From NCBI RefSeq assembly GCF_042887685.1, contig NZ_JBHVOS010000012.1, positions 62,001 to 126,000 of the forward strand: a stretch of 64,000 bases of DNA, written 5' to 3'. The position numbers were made by a program, and so were the translations under genes. Positions 50,039-58,242 of this stretch are shown one piece after another (positions within the stretch are counted from its first letter, which is position 1; the number at the start of each line of letters is the position of its first letter). The notes below the pieces were generated by a model. The model was given only the letters and a program-made list of their open reading frames with translations, ran no database searches and was not told where the DNA came from. Source of the stretch: Oerskovia sp042887685 (lineage in GTDB: Bacteria > Actinomycetota > Actinomycetes > Actinomycetales > Cellulomonadaceae).

Positions 50039-50602
50039 GTGCGCTCCCACCCCTCTCGAGTCGTCCTGCTGCCCCTCTGCCTCGGCGTCCTCGCCGTGAC
50101 GCTCGCAGGATGCGTCTCCACCGCCTCGTCCATGGCCACCGCGGAGCAGACCCCTGCCGCTGCAGCCCCTGCCACGCCCTTTCCGGCGTTCGACGGGTCG
50201 ACGAGGGCAGGAGCGCTCCTGCAGGCCGCGTCGGGTGAGGTCGACCCGGCCGTCCTCCCCGCAGAGTTCCACTACGTCGAGACCGTCGACCTCGACCTCT
50301 CGGGGTCCACGAGCTCGGTCTACGTCCAGGGGCAGCCCGAGGACCAGGGGCCGGGCCTCTACATCCACGTGATGCACGAGGGCGTGACCGTCGAGGGGCT
50401 CGGCGACGGCTGGGACTTCGAGGAGGTCCCCGAGCTCTCGGGCGAGGAGACCGTGACCGTGGCCTCCGACCCCGACGGCCCGGAACGCTCCGTCGTCTCG
50501 ATCGAGGCGCCCCCGGCCGGGACCGTCCAGCTCATCGGGGACGGAGTCCCGCGCGACGAGCTCGTCGCGACGGCGGGGCGCCTGCTCGACTCGGTCGGCT
50601 GA
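50039..50602 (+). CDS. Hypothetical secreted lipoprotein
   Basis: 187 residues from GTG 50039. The signal peptide VRSHPSRVVLLPLCLGVLAVTLAGC ends in the lipobox LAGC. The mature protein starts with an Ala/Thr/Pro spacer to about residue 55. It continues with strands such as FHYVETVDLDLSG, SSVYVQGQPEDQGPGLYIHVMHEGVTVEGL and VTVASDPDG, suggesting a beta-rich fold. No family recognised. The gene stands alone. Confidence 0.72.
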   Translation: MRSHPSRVVLLPLCLGVLAVTLAGCVSTASSMATAEQTPAAAAPATPFPAFDGSTRAGALLQAASGEVDPAVLPAEFHYVETVDLDLSGSTSSVYVQGQPEDQGPGLYIHVMHEGVTVEGLGDGWDFEEVPELSGEETVTVASDPDGPERSVVSIEAPPAGTVQLIGDGVPRDELVATAGRLLDSVG

Positions 50603-50648
50603 CGTCCCGACCGCGCAGCGGGGTCCGCGGGGACGCGGTGACGTCTCC

Positions 50649-51152
50649 CTAGAAGATCCAGCCGATGACCGTCCCCGCGCCGATGACCACCAGGGCGAGG
50701 AGGACGACGCCCGTGACCAGGCAGCCGACGGCGAAGGCGTCGTGCCACCACGGGTCACCCACCTCCCGACCGCGGTCCGACCAGTCGAGCGTCCTGCCGG
50801 CCTTGGCCTCGGCGCGGCCGCGGACGTCGAGGAGCCGTTGCCGCGCCACGTCCGAGGTGGCGTACTGCTCGGCGGCGCGCCAGCGCAGTGCGCGCATGAT
50901 CCTGACCGGGTCGTTGCCGCAGGCGCGCTCGAACGCGGCCATCTCGCGCTCGTCGCGTCGCTCGGCGAGGTAGGACCACCGCCCGGCCTCGACGAGATCA
51001 CCGTCCAGGCGGCAGACGTCGGCGAGACGTTCGCGCGCGTCGAGCCGGTGGGGCAGGCTCCGCACGAGGCTGGTCAGCCTCGTGCGCGCCATCGCGGCGT
51101 CGCCGACGTTCAGGTCTTCCTCGACCCGTGCCAGGGTCCGTTCCACGCTCAC
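50649..51152 (-). CDS. DUF6584-like tail-anchored protein
   Basis: 167 residues from GTG 51152. A helical repeat-like N-terminal region of about 120 residues comprises SVERTLARVEEDLNVGDAAMARTRLTSLVRSLPHRLDARERLADVCRLDGDLVEAGRWSYL and then DEREMAAFERACGND. It is TPR-like in pattern. One C-terminal membrane helix follows (FAVGCLVTGVVLLALVVIGAGTVIGWIF). I believe it belongs to an actinobacterial domain of unknown function of this shape; the family number is from memory. Its coding end faces the lipoprotein gene. Confidence 0.7.
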   Translation of the reverse strand: MSVERTLARVEEDLNVGDAAMARTRLTSLVRSLPHRLDARERLADVCRLDGDLVEAGRWSYLAERRDEREMAAFERACGNDPVRIMRALRWRAAEQYATSDVARQRLLDVRGRAEAKAGRTLDWSDRGREVGDPWWHDAFAVGCLVTGVVLLALVVIGAGTVIGWIF

Positions 51153-51209
51153 GAGAGGGACTCTAGGCCCTGGCCCACCACTCCACGGCCACCCGTCTGC
51201 GGAGACGAC

Positions 51210-51241
51210 GAAGGGCCCGCAGCGCATGCTGCGGGCCCTTC
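51210..51241 (-). terminator. Hairpin after the tRNA-Ser gene
   Basis: GAAGGGCCCGCAGC pairs perfectly with GCTGCGGGCCCTTC around a 4-nt loop, seven bases beyond the 3' end of the tRNA on minus. It is the likely tRNA terminator. Confidence 0.8.
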
Positions 51242-51247
51242 GGTCTG

Positions 51248-51333
51248 CGGAGGATGGGGGATTCGAACCCCCGAGGGCTTTTAACCCAACACGCTTTCCA
51301 AGCGTGCGCCATAGGCCACTAGGCGAATCCTCC
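51248..51333 (-). tRNA. tRNA-Ser (GGA anticodon)
   Basis: An 86-nt class II tRNA. The acceptor stem GGAGGAT pairs with ATCCTCC. The anticodon arm ACGCTTGGAAAGCGT reads GGA (codons UCC/UCU). A long variable arm follows, and the T arm reads GGGGGTTCGAATCCCCC. No CCA is encoded. It stands alone, with a terminator directly downstream and a possible -10 TATTCT about 45 bases upstream. Confidence 0.95.
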
Positions 51334-51530
51334 GTGCTGCAGCGTCGACCCACGTGGGGCGTCAGGCAGCGAGTCGAGAATACCGGACGCCGGGCCTGCG
51401 ACCGAATCGGCCCGCTCCGGCGCCGCCCGAGGAGCGGTCCGCGCCCTCGTGGCTGCCGGTCCGGCAGTCGTTCCGCCTGTGCGCGGGGGCCGGTTTCGGA
51501 CCACCGGCCCTCCTGGGCTAGGCTGGGTCC

Positions 51531-51621
51531 AGACCCCTCGTGCGGCGCTATCTCACTGAACTCCCCCAGGGCCGGAAGGCAGCAAGGGCAGGTGGGCTCT
51601 GGTGGGTGCACGGGGGGTCCT
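51531..51621 (+). ncRNA. ffs: Signal recognition particle RNA, small (4.5S) type
   Basis: The conserved domain IV is present: ACTCCCCCAGGGCCGGAAGGCAGCAAGGG, with the symmetric and asymmetric loops bound by Ffh. The outer helix pairs GACCCCTCGTGC with GCACGGGGGGTC. A -10 TAGGCT lies about 10-15 bases upstream. Together with Ffh it targets membrane proteins to the translocon. Ends are estimated from the outer stem. Confidence 0.93.
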
Positions 51622-51786
51622 TTCATGTCCGGACACCTGTCCGGCGGGATCCGCCGAGCGCCCGACGACGTCGCTCACCTCGCGAGACCGGCGTCCGGTG
51701 CGCATCGAGCGGGCGCTGGAGTGTGGCCTGCGTCATAGACGACGCGGTGATATCTGCCCAAAACGGGATCTATCGCCCGCGCGCGA

Positions 51787-51869
51787 CCATGATGCGGACG
51801 GAAATCCGTCCAGCATCTGGAATATCGACCAGTGCAGTGGTTTTGAGGCGCCGAGCGTGCGCATCATGG
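51787..51869 (+). other. Candidate structured RNA in the metQNI leader
   Basis: A closing 10-bp stem pairs CCATGATGCG (51787-51796) with CGCATCATGG (51860-51869). Inside lie a second perfect stem GGACGGA-AA-TCCGTCC (51796-51811), extended as GATGC...GCATC, and a third CTGG/CCAG. The segment is AT-richer than its surroundings and ends four bases before the leader-peptide ATG. No known SAM aptamer blocks could be found. The first two stems share bases, so they may be alternative states. The surrounding gap 51622-52220 otherwise holds only the leader peptide and short GC-rich repeats. Confidence 0.4.
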
Positions 51870-51873
51870 AGCC

Positions 51874-51984
51874 ATGACCCGCCCCACGAGCACCGAGCTC
51901 ACGACGCACCGCGCAGCGACCAGCTGCCGAATGTCGTGTCGCTCCGTCCTGCGTGGCGCCGGTCGAATGTGCTGTCAGCTCTGA
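51874..51984 (+). CDS. Putative Cys-rich leader peptide, 36 residues
   Basis: ATG 51874 opens a short frame rich in Thr, Ser and Arg with four Cys: ATSCRMSCRS in the middle and RMCCQL at the very end, just before TGA. There is no signal peptide or membrane helix. It lies 236 bases before metQ, and no other gene intervenes. Actinobacterial sulfur-metabolism operons are known to carry such uORFs, in which ribosome stalling at Cys codons senses cysteine. A GGAG lies only two bases before the ATG, so initiation may be leaderless or weak. The proposed role is regulatory, not as a stable protein. Confidence 0.6.
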   Translation: MTRPTSTELTTHRAATSCRMSCRSVLRGAGRMCCQL

Positions 51985-52220
51985 CCTGACCCCAGCACCG
52001 CACCGCCCGCTTCGCGAGCGCAGCCCGGAGACGACCGGAGCCCGCGCCGCAGCGCCCGCCTCATCCCCTCCTGAACCACCGACCACCGGTGACGTGTCCT
52101 CACGACGCGCGCTCCGTCGTCGGGCGGGAGGACGTTCCACCTCCCACCCCGTCATCACCGTGACGCCCCCCACGGACGCCCCGCGACAACCGCCGGCGCC
52201 CGTCACCGGAAGGACAGACC

Positions 52221-53117
52221 ATGCTCCGCAAGAACCTGACCCTCGCCGCCCTCGCGGCCACCGCCGCCCTGACGCTCGGTGCGTGCGCCACGACGCCCAC
52301 CGACAGCGGCGCCTCGGGTGGCAGCTCGGCGGACGACGTCGTGAAGATCGGCGTGGTCGGCGCGGCCGACGACAAGTGGGCCGTGTTCGAGAAGGTCGCC
52401 AAGGAAGAGGGCCTGAACATCGAGATCGTCGACTTCGGCGACTACCAGCAGGCCAACCCCGCGCTCGCGCAGGACCAGATCGACCTCAACCAGTTCCAGC
52501 ACCTGCAGTTCCTCGCGGGGTACAACGTCGAGGCCGGTGACGACCTCCAGCCCATCGGTGCGACCGCGGTCTACCCGCTCGCGCTCTACTCGTCCAAGCA
52601 CACGGCGCTCGAGGACATCCCGGCAGGCGGCGAGATCGCGGTCCCCAACGACGCGACCAACCTCGCCCGCGCCCTGCTCGTGCTCCAGGAGGCGAAGCTC
52701 ATCGAGCTCAAGGACGGCGGCAGCTCGCTGTCGACCGAGGCCGACGTGCTCCCGTCCTCGAAGGTCAAGGTCACGCCGGTCGACGCCGCACAGACCGCGA
52801 TCTCGCTCCAGTCCGTCGACGGCGCGATCATCAACAACGACTTCCTCGAGGACGCGGGCCTCGCCCCCGAGGACGCCCTGTTCCAGGACGACCCCGACTC
52901 CTCGGCCTCCGAGCCCTACATCAACGTGTGGGTCGCCCGCGCCGCGGACAAGGACGACGAGACGCTGCTGAAGATCGCCGCCCTCTCGCAGAACGAAGAG
53001 GTCGTCGCGGCCGAGAAGAAGGCCTCGGGCGGCACCGCGGTCATCAAGGACAACTCCGCGGCCGACCTCCAGGAGATCCTCGCGGGGATCGAGAAGAACT
53101 ACCGCGCCCAGGGCTGA
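52221..53117 (+). CDS. metQ: Methionine ABC importer substrate-binding lipoprotein MetQ
   Basis: 298 residues from ATG 52221 after GGAAGGAC. The signal peptide ends in the lipobox TLGAC. The NlpA/MetQ fold shows VKIGVVGAADDKWAVFEKVAKEEGLNIEIVDFGDYQQANPALAQDQIDLNQFQH, IAVPNDATNLARALLVL and INVWVARAADKDDE, the last two near the substrate pocket. It captures methionine outside the membrane for MetNI. The long leader upstream (leader peptide and foldable RNA) suggests control by sulfur amino acids. A perfect hairpin separates it from metN. Confidence 0.94.
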   Translation: MLRKNLTLAALAATAALTLGACATTPTDSGASGGSSADDVVKIGVVGAADDKWAVFEKVAKEEGLNIEIVDFGDYQQANPALAQDQIDLNQFQHLQFLAGYNVEAGDDLQPIGATAVYPLALYSSKHTALEDIPAGGEIAVPNDATNLARALLVLQEAKLIELKDGGSSLSTEADVLPSSKVKVTPVDAAQTAISLQSVDGAIINNDFLEDAGLAPEDALFQDDPDSSASEPYINVWVARAADKDDETLLKIAALSQNEEVVAAEKKASGGTAVIKDNSAADLQEILAGIEKNYRAQG

Positions 53118-53132
53118 GCCCCCGGCACGCGC

Positions 53133-53176
53133 CACCGGTGCCCGACGACGTCACCCGACGTCGTCGGGCACCGGTG
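53133..53176 (+). terminator. Perfect 20-bp hairpin between metQ and metN
   Basis: CACCGGTGCCCGACGACGTC pairs without mismatch with its complement around a 4-nt loop, 15 bases after the metQ stop. Being inside the operon, it probably reduces read-through so that MetQ is made in excess. It contains the GCCCGACGACG variant of the dispersed word on both arms. Confidence 0.78.
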
Positions 53177-53309
53177 CGCCCTCGCCCGACGCACCACCTG
53201 CGTGTTGGATAGGACCTGTCCGCACACGCCCGCCGTCCCCCACACGATGCGCGGCCGCACGGCTCCCACGACGAGCCCGGCCTCCGCACCCCGCACGAGA
53301 GGTTCCTCC

Positions 53310-54593
53310 GTGAGCACCACCTCGGACACGATGGTCAGCTTCCGCGACGTGACGAAGGTCTTCGGGACCGGTTCGTCCGCCGTGGCCGCGGTCGACGGCG
53401 TCACCCTGGACATCAAGGCCGGTGAGATCTTCGGCGTCATCGGCTACTCGGGCGCGGGCAAGAGCACGCTCGTCCGGCTCATCAACGCGCTCGAACCCGT
53501 CACGTCGGGGACCGTCGTCGTCGACGGGGACGAGGTGAGCGCACTGCGGGAGCGCGAGCTGCGACCCGTGCGCGCGAGCATCGGCATGATCTTCCAGCAG
53601 TTCAACCTGCTGTCCTCGCGGACCGTCGCGGGCAACGTGGCCTACGCGCTCAAGGTCGCGGGCTGGGACAAGCCCCGGCGCGAGGCGCGCGTCGCCGAGC
53701 TCCTGGAGTTCGTGGGGCTGTCCGACAAGGCCACGGCCTACCCGTCCCAGCTCTCGGGCGGGCAGAAGCAGCGCGTGGGCATCGCGCGAGCGCTCGCCAC
53801 GTCGCCCAAGATCCTCCTCGCGGACGAGGCCACGAGTGCCCTTGACCCCGAGACCACCCGCGACGTGCTCGCGCTGCTGCGCCGCGTCAACGCCGAGCTC
53901 GGCGTGACGATCGTCGTCATCACGCACGAGATGGACGTCGTGCGCTCGACGTGCCACCGTGTCGCGGTCATGGAGCACGGCAAGGTCGTCGAGGTCGGCG
54001 AGGTCTACGACGTGTTCTCCTCGCCGCAGGCCACCGCGACCAAGAAGTTCGTCGGGACCGCGCTGCGCGACCGCCCCGGCCCGGAAGCCCTCGAACGGCT
54101 GCGACGACGGCACCCCGGGCGCCTCGTGACGGTCGGCGTCCACGAGGACGGGACGTCGGGCGCGAGCCTGACCCGGCTGCTGCGCGAGCACGGGCTCGAC
54201 GGCGCCGTGGTGTTCGGCGGGATCTCCGAGATCGGGGAGCGCCCGTTCGGGTCGCTGACCCTCGAGCTCTCGGGCGACGACGCCACGATCGCCGCGTTCC
54301 TCGACGAGCTCTCGCGCACCACCGACGTCGTCGACCTCGGGACGGCTCTCGCCCCCCGGGACGACCCGCGCGTGGTCGCCGGGGCGAGCGACGAGTCTGG
54401 CGAGGCCGACGACGCGACCGGCGCCCCGCCGTCGGGCCGCGTCGACGAACCCGACCCGCGCGACGCGTGGCAGAGCGAGAGGTGGCCCGGGACGGGCAGC
54501 ACCGGGTCCTCGGGGCTCGGTCGCCCCGGGACCCAGGGCACCCAGCCCGGTGACTTCGGCAGCGAGCCCGGCACGTTCGGAGGCACGCGATGA
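53310..54593 (+). CDS. metN: Methionine ABC importer ATPase MetN
   Basis: 427 residues from GTG 53310. Walker A GYSGAGKST near residue 51, signature LSGGQKQRVGIARALATSPKILLADEATSALDPETT, and the H-loop VITHEMDVVR. A NIL domain at about 265-350 (TGVHEDGTSGASLTRLLREHGLDGAVVFGGISEIGERPFGSLTLEL pattern) binds methionine and inhibits transport when it is abundant. The last 65 residues are a disordered Gly/Pro/Asp/Ser-rich tail absent from E. coli MetN; it contains a copy of GCCGTCGGGC as PPSGR. The stop overlaps the metI start by ATGA. Confidence 0.94.
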   Translation: MSTTSDTMVSFRDVTKVFGTGSSAVAAVDGVTLDIKAGEIFGVIGYSGAGKSTLVRLINALEPVTSGTVVVDGDEVSALRERELRPVRASIGMIFQQFNLLSSRTVAGNVAYALKVAGWDKPRREARVAELLEFVGLSDKATAYPSQLSGGQKQRVGIARALATSPKILLADEATSALDPETTRDVLALLRRVNAELGVTIVVITHEMDVVRSTCHRVAVMEHGKVVEVGEVYDVFSSPQATATKKFVGTALRDRPGPEALERLRRRHPGRLVTVGVHEDGTSGASLTRLLREHGLDGAVVFGGISEIGERPFGSLTLELSGDDATIAAFLDELSRTTDVVDLGTALAPRDDPRVVAGASDESGEADDATGAPPSGRVDEPDPRDAWQSERWPGTGSTGSSGLGRPGTQGTQPGDFGSEPGTFGGTR

Positions 54594-55252
54594 ACCGCGA
54601 CTGGTCCTACCTGTGGCCGATCCTGCTGTCCTCGCTCGGCGAGACGCTCTACATGGTCTCGATCGCGCTCCTCGCGGGCGGGCTCGGCGGCCTGGTCCTG
54701 GGGCTCGCGCTGTACTGCACGCGCAAGGGCAACCTGCTGGCGAACGCCGTGGTGTTCAACGTCCTCAACGTGCTCGTCAACATCGTGCGGCCCATCCCGT
54801 TCATCATCTTCCTGACGATGATCTACCCCGTGACGCTCGCGGTCGTCGGGACGACGATCGGCACCGAGGCGTTCATCCTGCCGCTGTCGGTCATGACGGC
54901 GTTCGGGACCTCGCGCATCGTCGAGCAGAACCTCGTGAGCATCGACCCGGGCGTGGTCGAGGCCGCGCGGGCCATGGGCGCCTCACCCTGGCGGATCATC
55001 CGGACCGTGCTCATCCCCGAGGCCCTCGCGCCGCTCATCCTGGGCTACACGTTCATCTTCGTGGCCGTGATCGACATGTCCGCGATGGCCGGGTACATCG
55101 GCGGCGGCGGCCTCGGCGACTTCGCGATCCGGTACGGCTACCAGCGGTACAACTGGGCCGTGACGGCCGTGACGGTCCTCGTCATCATCGTGATCGTGCA
55201 GGTCGTCCAGTTCTTCGGCAACTGGCTCGCGCGCAAGGTCCTGCGGCGCTGA
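54590..55252 (+). CDS. metI: Methionine ABC importer permease MetI
   Basis: 220 residues from ATG 54590. Five or six membrane helices and the MetI coupling motif VVEAARAMGASPWRIIRTVLIPEALAPLILGYTF. The opening SSLGETLYMVSIALLAGGLGGLVLG and the end AGYIGGGGLGDFAIRYGYQRYNWAV are typical. It forms a homodimeric channel with MetN. Last gene of the operon, followed by two hairpins. Confidence 0.95.
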   Translation: MNRDWSYLWPILLSSLGETLYMVSIALLAGGLGGLVLGLALYCTRKGNLLANAVVFNVLNVLVNIVRPIPFIIFLTMIYPVTLAVVGTTIGTEAFILPLSVMTAFGTSRIVEQNLVSIDPGVVEAARAMGASPWRIIRTVLIPEALAPLILGYTFIFVAVIDMSAMAGYIGGGGLGDFAIRYGYQRYNWAVTAVTVLVIIVIVQVVQFFGNWLARKVLRR

Positions 55253-55256
55253 CGCA

Positions 55257-55330
55257 CCTCCGTCGTCACGCCGACGGAGGGCCGAGGCACGTGCAGCGGG
55301 TCCCCGGGCAGCACCCCTGGGGACCCGCTG
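55257..55330 (+). terminator. Two hairpins after metI
   Basis: The first pairs CCTCCGTCG (55257-55265) with CGACGGAGG (55272-55280). The second pairs CAGCGGGTCCCC (55294-55305) with GGGGACCCGCTG (55319-55330). They fill the gap before dnaX, which is read in the same direction. Confidence 0.75.
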
Positions 55331-55366
55331 TGCGGGCTGTCAGCCTCGCCGTCTAGAGTTGCCGGG

Positions 55367-58240
55367 GTGAGCACCGCCCTGTACCGCCGCTACCGGCCAG
55401 AGACCTTCGCCGAGGTCATCGGGCAGGACCACGTCACCGGACCCCTGCGGCAGGCGCTGCGCAGCGGACGCGTGAACCACGCCTACCTCTTCTCGGGCCC
55501 TCGTGGCTGCGGCAAGACGACCTCGGCGCGCATCCTCGCGCGCACCCTGAACTGCGCGCGCAACACCGAGGAGACACCGATCGACACCCCCTGCGGGGAG
55601 TGCTCGTCGTGCATCGAGCTCGCACGTGGCGGCTCGGGGAGCCTCGACGTCATCGAGATCGACGCGGCGTCGCACAACGGTGTCGACGACGCCCGTGAGC
55701 TCCGGGAGCGCGCGACGTTCGCGCCCGCCCGCGACCGGTACAAGATCTTCATCCTCGACGAGGCCCACATGGTCACGCCGCAGGGCTTCAACGCGCTCCT
55801 CAAGCTGGTCGAGGAGCCGCCGCCGCACGTGAAGTTCATCTTCGCGACGACCGAGCCGGACAAGGTCATCGGGACCATCCGCTCGCGCACGCACCACTAC
55901 CCCTTCCGCCTGGTCCCGCCGGACGTCCTGGGCCCGTACCTCGAGCAGCTCTGCGCCGCCGAGGGCGTGACGATCGGGACCGGTGTCGTGCCGCTCGTCG
56001 TCCGTTCGGGCGGCGGCTCGGTGCGTGACTCGCTGTCCGTCATGGACCAGCTCATCGCGGGCGCGGAGGCCGGGAACGTCGACTACGAGCGCGCCGTGGA
56101 CCTCCTGGGCTTCACCCACGCCTCGCTGCTCGACGACGTCGTGGAGGCCCTCGCGGCCCGCGACGGGGCGAGCATCTTCCGGGTCGTCGAGCAGATCATC
56201 ACCACGGGGCACGAGCCGCGCCGCTTCGTCGAGGACCTCCTCGAACGCCTCCGCGACCTCATCGTCATCTCCGTCTCCGGCGGGGCCGCGGACGCCGTGC
56301 TGCGCGACGTCCCGTCCGACCAGCTCGAGCGCATGAAGTCCCAGGCGCAGAACCTGGGCGCGGCCGAGCTCTCGCGTGCGGCGGACCTCGTCAACGCGGC
56401 ACTCACCGAGATGAGCGGCGCCACGTCGCCCCGCCTGCACCTCGAGCTCCTGTGTGCGCGCCTCCTGCTCCCCGGCGTGGACGACGGCGCCGCGGGGCTC
56501 GCAGCCCGCATCGACCGGTTGGAGCGGGGCGGGCTGGGAACCGGCGGCCCCACGCCGGCCGCGCCGCGCCCCGGTGGACCCGAGAGCCCCGTCACCGCCG
56601 CGCCGCGCACCCCGCGCGTGGAGGACGGCGCACCCGTCGCCCCCGTGAACGGGCTCAGCGGAGCGGCGGCCGCACGCGCCGCGCTCCAGGCTCGCAAGAC
56701 GGGGGAGGGGGTCGCGGCTGCCGCCGCTCCGTCCGCACCTGCAGCGCCCGTGCGTCCCGTGCCCGTCGCTGTACCTGACGCCGTGCCGGTCGATGCGACG
56801 CCGGTCGACGTGGCGCCGGATGCGACGCCGGTCGTCGAAGAAGCCGTTTCAGGTCAGCCGGTCGACGACGCGTCTCCGGCTCCGCCCGCCTCGTCGGGCG
56901 AGCCGGACGCTCGGGCGACCGACGAGTGGCCGGTCGTGGTCCCCGTCGGTGGCGCTGCGGCCTCGCCTGCCACGCCGGAGGCCGGCCCCGAGACCGCACC
57001 CGAGCGTGAGCACTCCCCGGTCGTCTCGCACGTTCCCGACCACGGGACCACGCCCACGGTCGAGCCGGCGCACGCGGAGCCTGCGCACGCCGAGCCGGTG
57101 CACGCCGCGCAGGTCGAACCGGCAGCGCAGCAGCCCGCAGCACCCGCAGCGGCTGTCGTGCCTGCAACGCCCGCAGCGCCCGCGGGCGCCCAGGCGACGT
57201 CCTCCGACACCGCGGCCCTGATCCTGCGCTGGCCCGAGGTCCTCGAGACGCTAAGCACCATCAAGCGCCTCACGTGGATGCTCGTGCGCGACAACGCCGA
57301 GGTCGCCGAGCTCACCGAGAGCACGCTCGTCCTCAGCTTCAGCAACGGCGGCGCAGCGGGCTCGTTCCGCAACGGCAACAACTCGGCCGCGCTCCAGGAG
57401 GCCGTGCACAAGACCCTCGGGTTCCAGGTCCGGGTCGACGTCCAGATCGACGAGGGCGACGGGAGCCCCCGCGCTCGGACCACGGCGGGCCCGGCACCCG
57501 TGCCGTCCTCGCAGCCCTCGTCGGGAGCGACGCCCCCGGCGAGCCCCTCCGACGCACCGGCGACGACGCGGACGACTCCGACGCCTCCGCAGGACGACCA
57601 GGCATCGGGCGGTTCCGCCGCACCGACCGGTCTGACCCCCGGCGCGGGCCCGGTGGCGAGCGCCCCGGCCGCCCCGCACGGTGCAGGAGCGCAGCAGCTC
57701 TCGGGTGAGACCGCGACCGCCCCCGACCAGCGCGGCGGCGTCGCCCTCCAGGAGCGCCCCGCCCCGGTGTCGCCGCCCCCCGCCCCGGCGGCTCCGGCGG
57801 CCCCTGTGGTCGAGCCCCCGGTCGTCAACGCGGCAGACGAGGCCTGGCTCGCAGGCCTGCCCGTGACAGAGCCCCCCGCCGACCTCGACGAGGGCCACGA
57901 ACCGCCACCGGCGGACGTGCGGCGAGCGGCGCCGTCGGGCAGCGGGCCCACGCAGCGCCCGGTCGCTCCCTCGGCACCGTCCGCGCCCAGCGCACCGACG
58001 CCCGCCGTCCCCACCGGGCCCGCGCCGGGCGTGCGCGAGACACGCCGCCAGACGCTCGAACGGCAGGCCGCCGAGCAGAAGGCACGGCAGTCGTCGGCGC
58101 GCGTCGCGGTCTCGATGGACGACGACTCGCCGTCCGACGACGACCCGGACCTCGCGTCGTCGGGCCTGGTCGGTGCGCCGCTCGTCGCCCAGCTGCTGGG
58201 CGGCGTCGTGATCGACGAGACCATCGACACCGGGCTCTGA
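55367..58240 (+). CDS. dnaX: DNA polymerase III subunits gamma and tau
   Basis: 957 residues from GTG 55367. ATPase of the clamp loader that places the sliding clamp on DNA. Walker A GPRGCGKTTSARI near residue 44-56, zinc ligands CGECSSC near 78, Walker B FILDEAHMV, and SRC-like sensor region EPDKVIGTIRSRTHHYPF. The gamma part ends at about 365. A long Pro/Ala/Glu/Val-rich linker to about 600 follows. A domain at 610-700 (ILRWPEVLETLSTIKRLTWMLVRDNAEVAELTESTLVLSF) is the conserved tau region. A second linker and a C-terminal acidic stretch end the protein. No clear slippery frameshift site was seen. The second linker holds a GCCGTCGGGC word. Confidence 0.96.
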   Translation: MSTALYRRYRPETFAEVIGQDHVTGPLRQALRSGRVNHAYLFSGPRGCGKTTSARILARTLNCARNTEETPIDTPCGECSSCIELARGGSGSLDVIEIDAASHNGVDDARELRERATFAPARDRYKIFILDEAHMVTPQGFNALLKLVEEPPPHVKFIFATTEPDKVIGTIRSRTHHYPFRLVPPDVLGPYLEQLCAAEGVTIGTGVVPLVVRSGGGSVRDSLSVMDQLIAGAEAGNVDYERAVDLLGFTHASLLDDVVEALAARDGASIFRVVEQIITTGHEPRRFVEDLLERLRDLIVISVSGGAADAVLRDVPSDQLERMKSQAQNLGAAELSRAADLVNAALTEMSGATSPRLHLELLCARLLLPGVDDGAAGLAARIDRLERGGLGTGGPTPAAPRPGGPESPVTAAPRTPRVEDGAPVAPVNGLSGAAAARAALQARKTGEGVAAAAAPSAPAAPVRPVPVAVPDAVPVDATPVDVAPDATPVVEEAVSGQPVDDASPAPPASSGEPDARATDEWPVVVPVGGAAASPATPEAGPETAPEREHSPVVSHVPDHGTTPTVEPAHAEPAHAEPVHAAQVEPAAQQPAAPAAAVVPATPAAPAGAQATSSDTAALILRWPEVLETLSTIKRLTWMLVRDNAEVAELTESTLVLSFSNGGAAGSFRNGNNSAALQEAVHKTLGFQVRVDVQIDEGDGSPRARTTAGPAPVPSSQPSSGATPPASPSDAPATTRTTPTPPQDDQASGGSAAPTGLTPGAGPVASAPAAPHGAGAQQLSGETATAPDQRGGVALQERPAPVSPPPAPAAPAAPVVEPPVVNAADEAWLAGLPVTEPPADLDEGHEPPPADVRRAAPSGSGPTQRPVAPSAPSAPSAPTPAVPTGPAPGVRETRRQTLERQAAEQKARQSSARVAVSMDDDSPSDDDPDLASSGLVGAPLVAQLLGGVVIDETIDTGL

Positions 58241-58242
58241 GC

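Noticed and set aside
51334..51530. Gene in the gap between tRNA-Ser and SRP RNA
   Set aside because: Only candidate promoter elements for the two RNA genes; no frame with a plausible start and ribosome site.
51622..52220. SAM riboswitch upstream of metQ
   Set aside because: The conserved SAM-I/SAM-IV blocks could not be found; only the hairpins and leader peptide described are supported.
55367..58240. Programmed frameshift for a separate gamma subunit of DnaX
   Set aside because: No A-rich slippery heptamer or downstream structure near the end of the ATPase part.
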